Below, piece by piece: positions 53,829 to 64,000 of a stretch of 64,000 nucleotides of DNA (positions within the stretch are counted from its first letter, which is position 1; every line of letters starts with the position of its first letter). The DNA comes from Kitagawia praeruptora (lineage: Eukaryota > Streptophyta > Magnoliopsida > Apiales > Apiaceae), in NCBI GenBank assembly GCA_037693485.1, contig CM075354.1, positions 144,049,001 through 144,113,000 on the forward strand, read 5' to 3'. The notes beneath the pieces were generated by a model. That model searched no databases. It saw nothing but the letters and a program-made list of their open reading frames with translations, and was not told the DNA's origin. The translations under genes and the position numbers were made by a program.

Positions 53829-54167
53829 TATTGTGTATAACTACGTAGACTTACTTATGAATATTGCATGGAAAACAAAATACTTACTATTGAAGAGATA
53901 ATATATAAAGATAAAACAACGGGAATTTAAACTACATCAAAAAAGAGATAAACAAGGAACTACATACCCCATTTAAAACAACGGGAATTTAAACTACATC
54001 AAAAAAGAGATAAACAAGGAACTACATACCCCATTTAACTCCACGACTCCTATCTTAACTGAACAAACTACGACCTAATCAAGCCCATGTCTAACAGACT
54101 TTATTTAACCAAATAAATAAAAACACCCATAAATAAAACATGTTTAGATTAAATAAATAATCTAACA
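53829..54167 (-). repeat. Copia B 5' LTR with 62-bp internal duplication
   Basis: The 339-bp LTR carries two adjacent copies of a 62-bp unit (ACAACGGGAATTTAAACTAC...) at about 53915-54038; the 3' LTR has one. Confidence 0.92.
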
Positions 54168-54172
54168 AGGCA

Positions 54173-54506
54173 CAACCAACAAGTTTTTCACAAAGCATTG
54201 ATGGGAAATTTAGAGTAATGACAAGTTCACGAGTACCGAGGTTGATGAGTGAATTGAATTCTCCGTTATATTTTCCTTTTCGTAGGTGTGGACAATGTGG
54301 ATTTCTTCTTTTTCTTCAGCTGCTGTGATTGCCAGGTGAGATTTAGTGAATTCCGAGCTTGAAATGAGGGAGAGCCATGATTTGCAAACTGATTTTAATT
54401 CAACTAAAGTCTCAGGAGGAACGCGTAGCAGTATATTCATTATCAGTTCCTCCGGAATGGTACCTGTAAATCTCCTCATCTCTCTGGATGCTGTTGAATA
54501 ATTCAT
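54173..54506 (-). pseudogene. F-box/FBA gene, 5' part with F-box domain
   Basis: The ATG is at 54506 (MNYSTASREMRRF). The F-box is at about residues 15-55 (TIPEELIMNILLRVPPETLV, then VCKSWLSLISS), the Skp1-binding motif. After about residue 80 the frame is off by one: the natural continuation (GEFNSLINLGTRELVITLNF ... CEKLVGCA) is in the next frame. There is thus a small indel at about 54275-54300, independent of the retrotransposon that follows. Joined with 48436-49313 it would be a typical ~390-residue F-box/FBA protein, but it is doubly broken. Confidence 0.85.
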
Positions 54507-54545
54507 TTCGGATCGGTTATAATTGCTTGATAGCACTAATATCAA

Positions 54546-54993
54546 GCAATTTCTTTTGGCTGATAATCAATTGTCTTTGGGATTTTTAATTTTTACTGAA
54601 AGGCGGCGGTGGTGCAGACTCTGCAATGAGAAAGGACGGGGTAACCTAATTTATGCCCCTTTTACGGAATGACATGGTTTTAAGATTATCAGCTTTACCT
54701 AACAAATGCATATTTTATTTAAATTTATCATATTTCCATATTTCTTAAATGAAATACCTTATTTTTGTTACTTATTTTATCAACGAAAGTAAAAAAAAAA
54801 AAAATATTTTGTATGTGATATAAAATAAAAGACTAAAATATTCATTATATTACTTTTAAAAAAAATTCAAAGGATAATTATAAAATTTTAATAACTAAAA
54901 TCATACTCTAATTTTATATAATATTATAGAATAGGAGCAATTTGATCCTATATATATGTATATACCTTTTATATCATATATTTATTAATGGTG

Positions 54994-55038
<45 letters not shown>

Positions 55039-56051
55039 CTGCATTCAAAATTTTGCAAACTTTATTATTTTGCAAAGGTTATTACGTGAATATCACTATT
55101 TCATCGAAAATATTAAAAATTTTGTATGTTTTGCTAACAAAATATTGCAAAAGGAATTGTTCTGCGAAACACATTTGTGTTGCAAAACATATATGTTTTG
55201 ATTGCAAAATATAAAGAATTTTCAAGATGAACATATTGCAAAACATACATGATTTTCAAGATTATCAATGAAATTATGATATTCATATAAGAAGGTTTGC
55301 AAAATATTAAATTTTAAAATATTTTGAATGCAAAACGTATATATACTCCAACTACTCCAATTAAAACAGTACTCCATAGAACTTTACTCTATATTACTAT
55401 ATATATTTTGGTTTTTATGTTTAGAATTTGTTTACCAGCCAAATGAATTAATTTTATCCTACATTTCATATGGTCTCACTTATCCTTTAAGTACTCTAAA
55501 TTAGAAGTAAAATGATTTAAATAATATTTAGTAATATATATGACAATTGTCTTGAATTTGTTCATTTGAGATTTGTTTCCATTTGACAATAATCTTAAAA
55601 TATAATAGGGCTCCTATTTGACACATCTTCCTCTTTCTTTCTATAAGGGATAAGAAAATATTTGACAAATTATCCTCCTTTTTCTCTATAAGGAATACGA
55701 AAGCATATATTATCAAATGTTTAATGTAAGCAAATGAATATTTAATTAAAAAAATTTATACTCATGGTATCAATTTTCTTATTGTCACACTAATGAGATG
55801 TTTTTTTTATAGTAGGGGTATGTACATCCATTAATTTTTTTTGCTCAACAAGCTTGCTTAGTTTTGTGGCTTGTTCTTTACCTCAAAAACACTTACTAAT
55901 TAGTTAACGGCAGTTATACACTAACACTTGGATCTCTACAATTTTTTCTCCCCATCTGCACTTCTTCATCCTAATTAAACTCTTAAAAATGTCAGATGAG
56001 ATCTTTGCACTCATGCACTAATTTTGGTCCACCTACTACTAATGTGGCTCA
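54546..56051. other. AT-rich spacer
   Basis: No gene recognised. It includes an (AT)n microsatellite at 54997-55036 and scattered TTGCAAAACAT / ATTTTGCAAA motifs (55040-55340). The last ~40 bases before 56052 may be F-box coding sequence that joins 60924. Confidence 0.5.
54997..55036. repeat. (AT)n microsatellite
   Basis: About 20 perfect AT dinucleotides. Confidence 0.93.
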
Positions 56052-56420
56052 TGTTGAAATCACTCTCTGTATTTGAGTCTAATCTCTCAAGAAAAAGAAT
56101 ACACTAGTTACACTAAAAACAAGTATGAACATATTGTCTCTTTCTGGACTTAAGATAAAATGTAATTGATATGTTTAGACTCAGGTACAGGGGTATTTAT
56201 AGGTCTCAGAAGACCATCTACACCGTATAATAAAGATAACAAATTATTAATGTAGACCATTGAACAAGTCTTTCATGTACTAAATATTTCAACGAAAAAC
56301 TATCCAACTAGAAACTAATATTTAGATTTATTATACTTATTTATTTATCAACCAAAAAATTAGTAACCAGAAATGTGCTGGCTGAAACTTGGAACTTGGG
56401 GACAAGTATTGACTTTAACA
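56052..56420 (-). repeat. Copia C 3' LTR
   Basis: 369 bp, TGTTGAAATCACTC to GACTTTAACA, next to the PPT complement CTCTCCCTCAA. Confidence 0.9.
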
Positions 56421-56429
56421 CTCTCCCTC

Positions 56430-59400
56430 AATGTTAGTCCCCATTCTTTGAAGCACTCTAAGTTGGCGACGAAACTTCTCAAATTTTTCAGTACTCCAAG
56501 GAGCAATGTTCATTTATTGCAGCTTGCCTCATTGCAATCTCTTCTTGCAAAACTTTTTCTAGAAGAAAATGATATTGCACTTCAACATGTTTTGTCCTTG
56601 CGTGAAAAACTGGATTTTCAGCGAAACGAATTGCTGATTGATTATCGCAAAAGAGTGGAATTGCAGAGTCTATTGGCTGATGCTTGCAAATCCTGCATTA
56701 GTTCGATTAGCCATGTGCTCTATTAAGATGATGCCATTGTTGCTGCCCAATATTCTGCTTTTTTCGTTGACAAAGACATTGTTGGTTGTCTTTTGATGCA
56801 CCAAGAAACAGTTCCAGATCCCAACATAAACATGTATCCTGTAGTTGATCTACGAGTATCGTGATCTCCTACATAGTCAGCATCACAATATCCAAGTATA
56901 TTACAATCTTCACCTTTCTTGTTCATCATACCATAGTCTATTGTATCTTTTATATATCTAAGTATTCATCGAACAGCTTCCAAGTGAGGTTTCTTTGGAT
57001 TTTGCATGTATCGACTTATCACACCTACGGGATAAGATATATTGGGATGAGTAATAGTTAAGTAAATTATACTACCTACTATCTGTCGATACATTTCTGA
57101 ATCTTCAAGATCTTTTCCTTCGTGAGCACATAATTTTGTATCTGGCTCCATTGGTATCGAAATTGATTTACAATCAAGCATATCGAACCTCTGTAGTAAA
57201 TTTTTAGCATACTTTTGTTGACAAAAAAACATCCCCTGATCATTATGATCAACCTCTAATCCCAAAAAATGCTTGAGCTCTCCAAGTTCTTTCATTTGAA
57301 AACGGACTGACAAATTTTTATTTGTTTACAAAATTTCCTCCTTGTCATCCCCTGTATTAATCAAATCGTCAACGTATACCAACATCACTATCAATTTTCC
57401 TTCTCTTATTTTAACAAATAAGCTAGTATCTGATTGTGCCATCATATAACCACTTTGGCTATAAAAAACTTAGCTATCTTTCCATACCACGCGCGCGGTG
57501 CCTACTTCAATCCGTAAAGTGCTTTTTTGAGTTTGCAAACAAAATTAGGGTGAGCTACACTTTCAAAAACTCTTGGTTGATTCATGTAAATTACTCGATC
57601 AAGCTCTCCATGTAGAAACGCATTCTTCACGTCCATCTGCCATAAATTCCAATTCTTGTTAGCCGCCAATGCAAGTAGCACTCTAACAATTGTAAGTTTT
57701 GCCACAGTCCAGGCCATATTGTTGAGAAAAGCCGCGAGCTACTAATCGAGCCTTATGTCTTTCAATTAACCCATCTGGCCGACGCTTTATTTTGTAAACC
57801 CATTTGCATGATATAGGTTTCACATCGTTTGGCTTTGGAATCAATTCCAAAGTTTGATTTTCTTAAAGCGCGTTAATCTCCTCTTTCATTGTTATCATCC
57901 ATTCCAATTTCTGCGATGCTTCTTCGTACGTCTCAGGTTCAATCACTTCAATTATTGCCGCATTAGCATATTTGACATTTGCCCTTCGAATTCTTGTCGA
58001 CCTTGCAATGGAGTTAGTTCTTCTGCTTCACCAGAATTATCTCCTTCTGATGGTTGTTGATACACACCAGATTGCCAAGGATTTTGTGTCTCATTTTGCT
58101 CCTCATTGACATCATCACTATCAATGTCTTCATCTGAGCTTCGCATAATTTGAACAACATGCTTGCTCTTTGTTTGTTCCAGCCTCTCTTCAAATTCTTT
58201 TGAGTTAGGCATTGTTTCTAATTTCTCCGAAGTCCACCACGAAGATGCTTCATCAAAAACCACATCACGTGATGTGTAACATCTTCCGGTTGTTGGATCA
58301 CAATACTTCCATCCTTTACGTTGGTTGTCATATCCCACAAAGATACATCTGATTGCTTTCTTATCAATCTTGCTACGTAAATGATCAGGAACAAATACAT
58401 AACATACACAACCAAACACTTGAAGATAACTTACAACAGGTTTCTTTCCCCGAAATTTCTCAAAGGGAAAAATAAAATCCGGCCGTGGATAAGGAAGTTT
58501 GTTGATGACATGAGATGTCGTTGTTATAGCTTCAGCCCAAAATCTTCCCGGCACATTATTAGCATGTAACATACTCCTAAAAATTTCTACAAGATGCCGA
58601 TTCTTCCTCTATGCAACCCCGTTTTGCTGGGGTGTAATTGCACAAGTAAATTGATGACGGATTTGTTATCTCGTAGACATTGAGAGAACTCCTTTGAGCT
58701 ATATTCCCCTCCATTGTCTAAATGTAAGCACTGAATTTTATGGACTACCTCTCTCTCAATCATATCTTTAAACTCCTTGAATTTTAAAAGTGTTTGAGAT
58801 TTTTCTTTCATAAGAAAACCCCATACATACCTTGAAAAATCATCAATAAATGTCACCATATATCGCATTCCATCAATTGATGGTTGCTTTACAGGTCCAA
58901 ATATATTAGAGTGTACCAACTTTAATGGCTTCTTTGCTTTAAACTTTGATTCTTCACATGGCAATTGATGTGCTTTAACATACTAACATCCTACATATAT
59001 AGTGTCTACATATATAGTATTTGTTCTCACATCAATCTGTGGGAGTCCTTTAAGCGTTGTTTTCTTGACCATCATACTAAGTTTGGAATAGCTAACAGGA
59101 TCCAACCGCATGTACCACAAATCTGCTGTCCATTTTTCCGTGTCTTGTCTACATATGCAGATTCTGTAGACATTACGTAAACAGATTCTAACCTTTGCCC
59201 CTGCATTATTGGCTTTTCTGAGATATTAAGGTCTTGGAATACCTTCACATCTTGTGGACCAAAGACAACATAGTGACCCGATGAAGTTAACTGAGCCACG
59301 GATAACAAATTTTTCTTCATTCTTGGAATATGGTACACATTCTGGAATGACACTATATTTTGATTATACTAAGGTATAACAGCAGCTTTACCAACATGAG

Positions 59401-60450
59401 CTATTGGTAAATCTAGTTGTCAACGGTTACAACCACCCGAATACCCACATACTTAGACAAGTTTTGCATTTTCTTTTTGTCACCTTTCATATGATTCGAG
59501 CATCTAGAATCTACGATCCAATCATTCTCATAATCAATCTTCTCTTTTGTTGTCCTTGTGAAAGCTAGTATATCTTTATCAATAGCCAATAATGCTTCTG
59601 CATCCCAGCTATCTTCTTCGTTAGTGCTAGAATTAACAATATTAAAGAATTTTTCTTTGACCAATAAATCTTCTCCATATGGCCCTTTTTCCCACAATTA
59701 TAACACTTTCCATCAAATCATTTATTGTTTTTTCGATTGATGAAACCCCCACCTGAACAGAAACCATTCTCTCCCTGATGACTTCTTGACATGCCACCAG
59801 ATTTCTTGAATCCGCCTTTGATAGTTTGATGTACTACTTTGAAATGCCTCTGTTGTGCTTGGTGTAGAGTGCTTCATCTTCACCCTTCAGCGAGGCTCCC
59901 TCCATTTGCTTTGTCATGGCCTCTTGACCTACTAGAAAATTTTCAAACTCAACAAGAGATGGTTGTGTCGGCCTTGCACAGCACCAACAAAACTCCTGTA
60001 TTCAGGTTTAAAGCCATGAATAATTTTTCTTTTTATCCTGGCTTCCCCAATAGCAGCCGTTTCATCTAAATTTGAGATTTCACGGCATATTGACTTCAAC
60101 TTGTGAAAGTATTGAGCAATCGCCAAATCTTGTTGTGCCATTGATAGCAATTCATTTTCAAGAATTTATAACTTAGTATCATTATTTTTTGAAAATAGTG
60201 TTGTAAATGTGTCCCATGCTTCTTTTGGTGTTTTTACATCCCGAATATGATCTAACATTTCTTCTTCGATTGTGGTATTCAAAGTCAACATTGCTTTGCC
60301 TGCTTTAATATTCCACTTACAAACATCATTTTCAATTGCTGGCTGAGTAACTTCAGTCCCTCCAACAACCTCCCACAAGTCTTGACCTTGCAGGTAAGAC
60401 TCAATACAGGTGGACCATGTTTTGTAGTTGTGATTGTTGAACTTCTTGAT
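56430..60450 (-). pseudogene. Copia C gag-pol remnants
   Basis: Fragments in copia order on the - strand: gag 60378-59932 (KTPKEAWDTFTTLFSKN; ISNLDETAAIGEARIKRKII); protease 59697-59413, where the active site reads IVDSRCSNHM, with Arg replacing Gly of D-S-G; pre-integrase 59353-59072; integrase 58964-57952 (LVHSNIFGP, Asn replacing the usual first Asp; LHLDNGGEY); RT 57717-56966 (WQMDVKNAFLHGELD; LKHFLGLEVDH); RNase H 56929-56500 (GYCDADYVGD; STKKAEYWAA). Frameshifts and stops separate nearly every segment, so it is long dead. Confidence 0.9.
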
Positions 60451-60548
60451 TCATCCCACTACTTGAAGATCTCCCATCTTCTGTTGAAGAATTTTCTGTA
60501 GAACACTCAACTTCTCACAAGACAAGAACCTTAGCTATTGATACCAAT

Positions 60549-60923
60549 TGTTGAAATCACTCTCTGTATTTGAGTCTAATCTCTCAAGAAGAAGAATACA
60601 CTAGTTACACTAAAAACAAGTATGAACAGATTGTTTAATTCTTTCTGGACTTAAGATAAAATGTAATTGATATGTTTAGACTCAGGTACAGGGGAGTATT
60701 TATAGGTCTCAGAAGACCATCTACACCCTACAACAATAATAACAAAATATTAATGTAGAACATTGAACAAGCCTTTCATATACTAAATATTTCAACCAGA
60801 AACTATCCAACTAGAAACTAATAGTTAGATTTATTATACTTATTTATTTATTAACCAGCAAACTAGTAACCAGAAATGTGCTGGTTGAAACTTGGAACTT
60901 GGGGACTAGTATTGACTTTAACA
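60549..60923 (-). repeat. Copia C 5' LTR
   Basis: 375 bp, matching 56052-56420, with a 5-base TTTAA insertion and other small changes; the PBS adjoins at 60547. Confidence 0.9.
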
Positions 60924-61920
60924 CATCATCCCATAAGAAATCCTTTGAATCGAACCATACTTTGTAGAATTAGGGATCTAGATAGAAATAGCATAAGTGT
61001 AGATTTATACTGTGTTGATATGGATACACTGTGTTATTTTTAACCAAGATGTCCAGACAAACGTAATAAATCATCTACTCAATTGATTGGTATGTATAAC
61101 GATGTGGTGTTACTTAATGATATAGATTATAACAAAATTATATTTTGGAATCCAACAATTTGTACGTATGTTGATGTGATTCTTCCTTGTATTTGTATTC
61201 CTCAAAGTTCTATCCAGAAATATAAATATACTTTGGGGTTTGGGTACGATCATGTAAATGATGATTATAAAGTTGTAATGGTAGTGCACTGATATGTTAC
61301 TCCTCGATCCAAGGACCTGAAGAGTGACGGGAAAGTTCATGTTTATAGTTTAAAATCAAATACATGGAGAAGGGTTCGGAATTTCCCATATTCATGTAGA
61401 GGATTTCGTGCTATTAATGTTAATGGTACCTTATATTGGAATTGTGTCAAATAAAATGTTAATTCAAATTTCCGTGACTTAGTTGTTGCCTTTGATCTTG
61501 CAACTGAAGTGTATAGGGTGGTACCACTACCGGTGTATGATGATACAAATTGCGATATTGACATATATATGGGGTCCATCGAAGATTCATTATGGTGCAC
61601 TGTTCTCTTTTTTATACTGAAAATAGAAGAAGACTTCATGAAATTTGTTGAAACATGGCTACTTATGCAAAGGGATGGAGAAGAGGATACTTGGTGGACC
61701 AAATTAATGTCCTTTAGTCGACCTCTGAATTTTACAACATTGACATATTCAAAGCTTTAAAATCATTTACTTTTAGAAAGCGATGAAAAGTTTTTATGGT
61801 ATAATCTGGTCAAGGATCTAGTATGAGAGGAATTCAAAATTAGGGGTCTGCCTCGGAGATATTAGTCAGAAATTTTTATTGAAAGTCTTGTTCATCTTAG
61901 GGGTGGTGCAAGTGAGGTAT
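60924..61920 (+). pseudogene. F-box/FBA gene relic
   Basis: The + strand translation gives NPLNRTI...LYCVD, then IFWNPTICTYVDVILP, YTLGFGYDHVNDDYKVV, VHVYSLKSNTWRRVRNFPY, VNGTLYWN, VVAFDLATEVYRVVPLP and FIESLVHLRGG. This is the complete order of an FBA domain without the N-terminal F-box. In-frame stops (at about 61292, 61453, 61758 and 61823) and a lost start make it a pseudogene. Copia C directly abuts its 5' end. The tail FIESLVHL is repeated 56 bp downstream. Confidence 0.88.
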
Positions 61921-61955
61921 GATAGAAATTTTTGTTGAAGGTCTGGTTCATCTTT
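61866..61955. repeat. 56-bp offset duplication of the F-box tail
   Basis: AGAAATTTTTATTGAAAGTC at 61868 recurs with few changes at 61924 (AGAAATTTTTGTTGAAGGTC), each followed by TGTTCATCTT or TGGTTCATCTT. Confidence 0.8.
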
Positions 61956-62330
61956 ACCTTCATTTGTTTTGTCAACAACTTCCTCTACCTTGTTATCCTT
62001 AGTGTTTTCCTTTTCTTTCTCGTTAGTCACATCATCAGTAGGTATCGATGGACCATCATATGAGGCCACTCCTAAGAGCAATAGCATTCATATTCTCCTT
62101 TGGTTGAGTTAATTGTGATGGTAAAGAGTCAGACTGTCTTGCAGATGAAGAACTAGCCAATTGCCCAATCCAAGTTTCCATCATCGAGTTTTCAAATCTT
62201 TAATCTCTTGCATCAATAGTTTCAACATCTCATTTGTTTGATCAGCTGGTTGGATTGAGGAACATGATGTTGAAGGGGCTTCTTGAATCTAGGAGGATTC
62301 ACAGGTCCTTTGAGAAGGCCTAAACTGTTG
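61955..62330 (-). pseudogene. Gypsy gag fragment
   Basis: The - strand gives NEMLKLLMQEIKDLKT, then after a frame change METWIGQLASSSSAR and LPSQLTQPKENMNAIALRSG, then an acidic/Lys-rich stretch. This matches the part of gypsy gag also seen at about 17820-17960 (ETQIGQIASALLSRPQGTLP). No LTRs accompany it. Confidence 0.7.
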
Positions 62331-62527
62331 TTATAAAAAAACCAAGTTTACCTTAAAAACCTTATATTTTATTTTAAAAATATTATCTTTTCATGTCCCT
62401 TAAAAGAATAACTTATTCTTTTTACTTATTTTATAAACCAAAATATCAAAAAAAAAACTCTAATATTAGATTAAACACTAAGATATTCAATATTAATTTT
62501 ACTTTACAATTTTTGGCAAAAAAATGA
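62331..62527. other. AT-rich spacer
   Basis: Nothing recognised. Confidence 0.4.
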
Positions 62528-62810
62528 TACTAGTATAAAACTGGGTTTTTACGTCGGTTAAATAGGTCTTATACGTCGGTTAAATGGCGACGTATATAGA
62601 GGGGCGACATATAAAGTCACAAGCCTTTTACGTTGGTTATAAAGGCGACGTATAAAGTCTAAATATACGCCGCTAAAAAGCCGACGTATAATGTAAAAAA
62701 AAGCCCGACGTATAATGTTCAAAATGCCGATGTATAATGTACACTAATACAAAAATGACCATTTACATCGGTTAAATATAAGAACCGACGTATATTGTCA
62801 AATTTTTTTT
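62528..62810. mobile_element. Two CACTA-type terminal segments
   Basis: TACTAGTATAAAACTGGG at 62528, a near-CACTAG start, leads into ACGTCGGTTAAAT / GGCGACGTATA repeats. CACTAATACAAAAATGACC at 62742 starts a second such segment with ATCGGTTAAATATAAGAACC. No opposite ends were found in the window. Confidence 0.55.
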
Positions 62811-63192
62811 TTTTTTCTATTTCTCAAATAGCAATACCCAGATGCATCCACTTTTGTATCAGTATCCCATTTCATAAAAATAGCACCCTGAAGCCATAAT
62901 AGAAAATTGACTACTAACAAGATATTATTAATAGAAAATATTACACAAATATTCAGTACATCAATTTATTGAACACCACACTTCAAGAAAATTAAAGTCC
63001 AATACACAATAAGAATTCCTATATACAAACTAAGATAACATTAATCTTCCCAAATAATAATTGTGCCAAAATCCAACTCTGTTGTAATCCTTTACAATTT
63101 CTCTCACGTTATTGGACAACCTAGCACGAGTGTCAAAAGTTGTGAACAAGAAAACAAATCAGTTTGGTAATAACGTCTCTTTTCATCGATTT
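62811..63192. other. AT-rich, nothing recognised
   Basis: It could be the interior of the CACTA-like element starting at 62742, but I see no gene or end. Confidence 0.35.
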
Positions 63193-63451
63193 TGATAGTT
63201 TTTGAGAGGCAAAGTGCAGAGAGAATCGAAGAACAGAATTGTTTCATTCAAGTGTTAAACAGTCCTTGGATTACAAGTGTGTAGATAGCTAGCTTACATA
63301 GTCATAAGACAAGACACAAGGAATCTACCCCGACAAGACAAAAGGTAATCTAAGACAAAAGGAATAACACACATCTAAGACAAAAGGAATAACACACTTA
63401 ACAAGGAAATGACCCATGCTACGCATGCTGCATGTGCATGCTCTGCTAATA
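63193..63451 (-). repeat. Probable copia D 3' LTR
   Basis: On the - strand it starts TATTAGCAGAGC right after the PPT TTGAGGGGGAG and ends at about 63193 (...ACTATCA). It contains AAGACAAAAGGAATAACACA twice. The left boundary is inferred from the expected TG/CA ends; the partner LTR is outside the window. Confidence 0.5.
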
Positions 63452-63933
63452 CTCCCCCTCAAGGTTGGAAGTGGAAGGTGGCTGAACTCCAAGCTTGGAC
63501 ATAAGATAGTAATGTTGTTTGGCTGAGAGACCCTTGGTGAGCAGGTCTGCAATCTGAGAATGAGTTGGAACGTGAGATGTGACCAAGGTGCCCGAGTTGA
63601 TTTTGTCACGAACAAAGTGGCAATCAATGTCGACATGTTTCGTCTTCTCATGCAAGACTGGGTTAGCTGCTATGGCTATGGCCGCTTTGTTGTCACAATG
63701 CATGACAGCTGGTGGGAGATTATTGATTCCAAGATCATGCAGCAACGCTTGAAGCCAGGTGACTTCGCAGCAGGTCAGTGCCATAGCCCGATATTCTGCT
63801 TCGGCTGAGGATCGAGCTACGACAACTTGTTTTTTTGTTTTCCAGGAAATCGGGCTTGAACCTAACAATATACAAAACCCAGTGGTTGATCTCCTTGTCA
63901 TGGGGCATGTTGCCCAGTCACTGTCACAGTATG
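63446..63933 (-). pseudogene. Copia D RNase H domain, 3' end of pol
   Basis: The - strand encodes CDSDWATCPMTRRSTTGFC, SSAEAEYRAMA and MHCDNKAAIAIAANPVLHEK, ending GVQPPSTSNLEGEY, a complete copia RNase H with its acidic residues. It is cut in front of the Tyr-Cys-Asp-Ser-Asp motif at 63934 by other sequence. It differs from elements A, B and C. Confidence 0.88.
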
Positions 63934-64000
63934 TGTTAGGAATAATTCATAAGTTGTGATGTTAAGAATAGAATTTACACATTATACTTCTTGTAATCCT
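63934..64000. mobile_element. Start of another inserted element, probably an LTR
   Basis: TGTTAGGAATAATTC begins exactly where the copia D RNase H frame breaks, and TGTTAGG is a typical copia LTR start. The bases GTATG (63929-63933) would be its TSD. The rest is beyond the window. Confidence 0.5.

Larger units (their letters stand above)
49319..54167 (-). mobile_element. Copia element B, young, inserted in an F-box gene
   Basis: A 4,849-bp Ty1/copia on the - strand with TSD AGGCA. LTRs: 49319-49595 (277 bp) and 53829-54167 (339 bp). They differ by two substitutions and a 62-bp tandem duplication in the latter, so insertion is recent. The polyprotein is one continuous frame with only four stop codons. 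It is related to copia A but clearly distinct. Confidence 0.95.
56052..60923 (-). mobile_element. Copia element C, full length, heavily decayed
   Basis: A Ty1/copia on the - strand with LTRs 56052-56420 and 60549-60923 (TGTTGAAATC...TTTAACA). The PBS on the - strand is TGGTATCAATAGC and the PPT is TTGAGGGAGAG. The LTRs differ at several percent including small indels. Flanks GCTCA (left) and CATCA (right) are at best a diverged TSD. Its proteins are Tnt1-like. Confidence 0.9.

Noticed and set aside
56373..56726. 117-codon + strand frame in copia C
   Set aside because: It is the complement of the element's RNase H end and 3' LTR.

Overview
This window is plant nuclear DNA, almost certainly from a eudicot. 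It holds no clearly intact host gene. Nearly everything is retrotransposons and DNA transposons nested in each other and in relics of a few F-box genes. The species cannot be named from sequence alone. I read boundaries, target-site duplications (TSDs) and splice sites directly from the bases. Family names rest on motif recognition, not on a database search.

Layout. (1) 1-13761: the 3' part of an old Ty1/copia element on the + strand, cut by a 12.8-kb Sirevirus-like copia on the - strand (626-13410, TSD GATTG). The Sirevirus is itself a collapsed tandem: LTR, internal region, LTR, a scrap of gag, then 14 bp of a third LTR. Downstream lies the tail of an F-box-type gene. (2) 13962-40649: a possible single outer CACTA DNA transposon (matching ends, TSD TAT) of about 6 kb of its own sequence. 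It carries exons of a TypA/BipA-like GTPase gene and two families of ~175-bp tandem repeats. Inside it sit a Ty3/gypsy element without RT or integrase (14992-23394, TSD CATAC), a 444-bp hAT-type element (24887-25330, TSD CTTGTTCC) and a full-length LINE (about 27122-38361). Inside the LINE 5' UTR sits a second CACTA element (32536-38190, TSD GAA). This second element has captured six in-frame exons of a SERRATE/ARS2-like gene and a first-exon piece of a DHHC palmitoyltransferase-like gene. (3) 40653-43092: sparse sequence with MITE-like relics. (4) 43093-47939: copia element A, + strand, TSD CTAAC. (5) 48436-54545: an F-box/FBA gene on the - strand, split by young copia element B (49319-54167, TSD AGGCA). 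(6) 54546-56051: AT-rich spacer. (7) 56052-60923: decayed copia element C, next to another F-box/FBA pseudogene (60924-61920). (8) 61955-62330: a gypsy gag scrap. (9) 62528-62810: two CACTA-type ends. (10) 63193-64000: the 3' end of copia element D, cut at the right edge by what looks like the start of another LTR.

How it fits together. The clearest biology is gene capture. Two unrelated CACTA elements carry exons of host genes; the inner SERRATE-derived fragment keeps an open frame and consensus splice sites over six exons. The retroelements show a recurring decay pattern: many stop codons are explained by C-to-T changes (CGA to TGA, CAG to TAG) or the opposite-strand change TGG to TGA, as expected from cytosine methylation. 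LTR divergence judged by eye ranks element B (2 substitutions in 277 bp) as youngest, the Sirevirus and gypsy next (about 1%), and A and C as older (about 4-5%).
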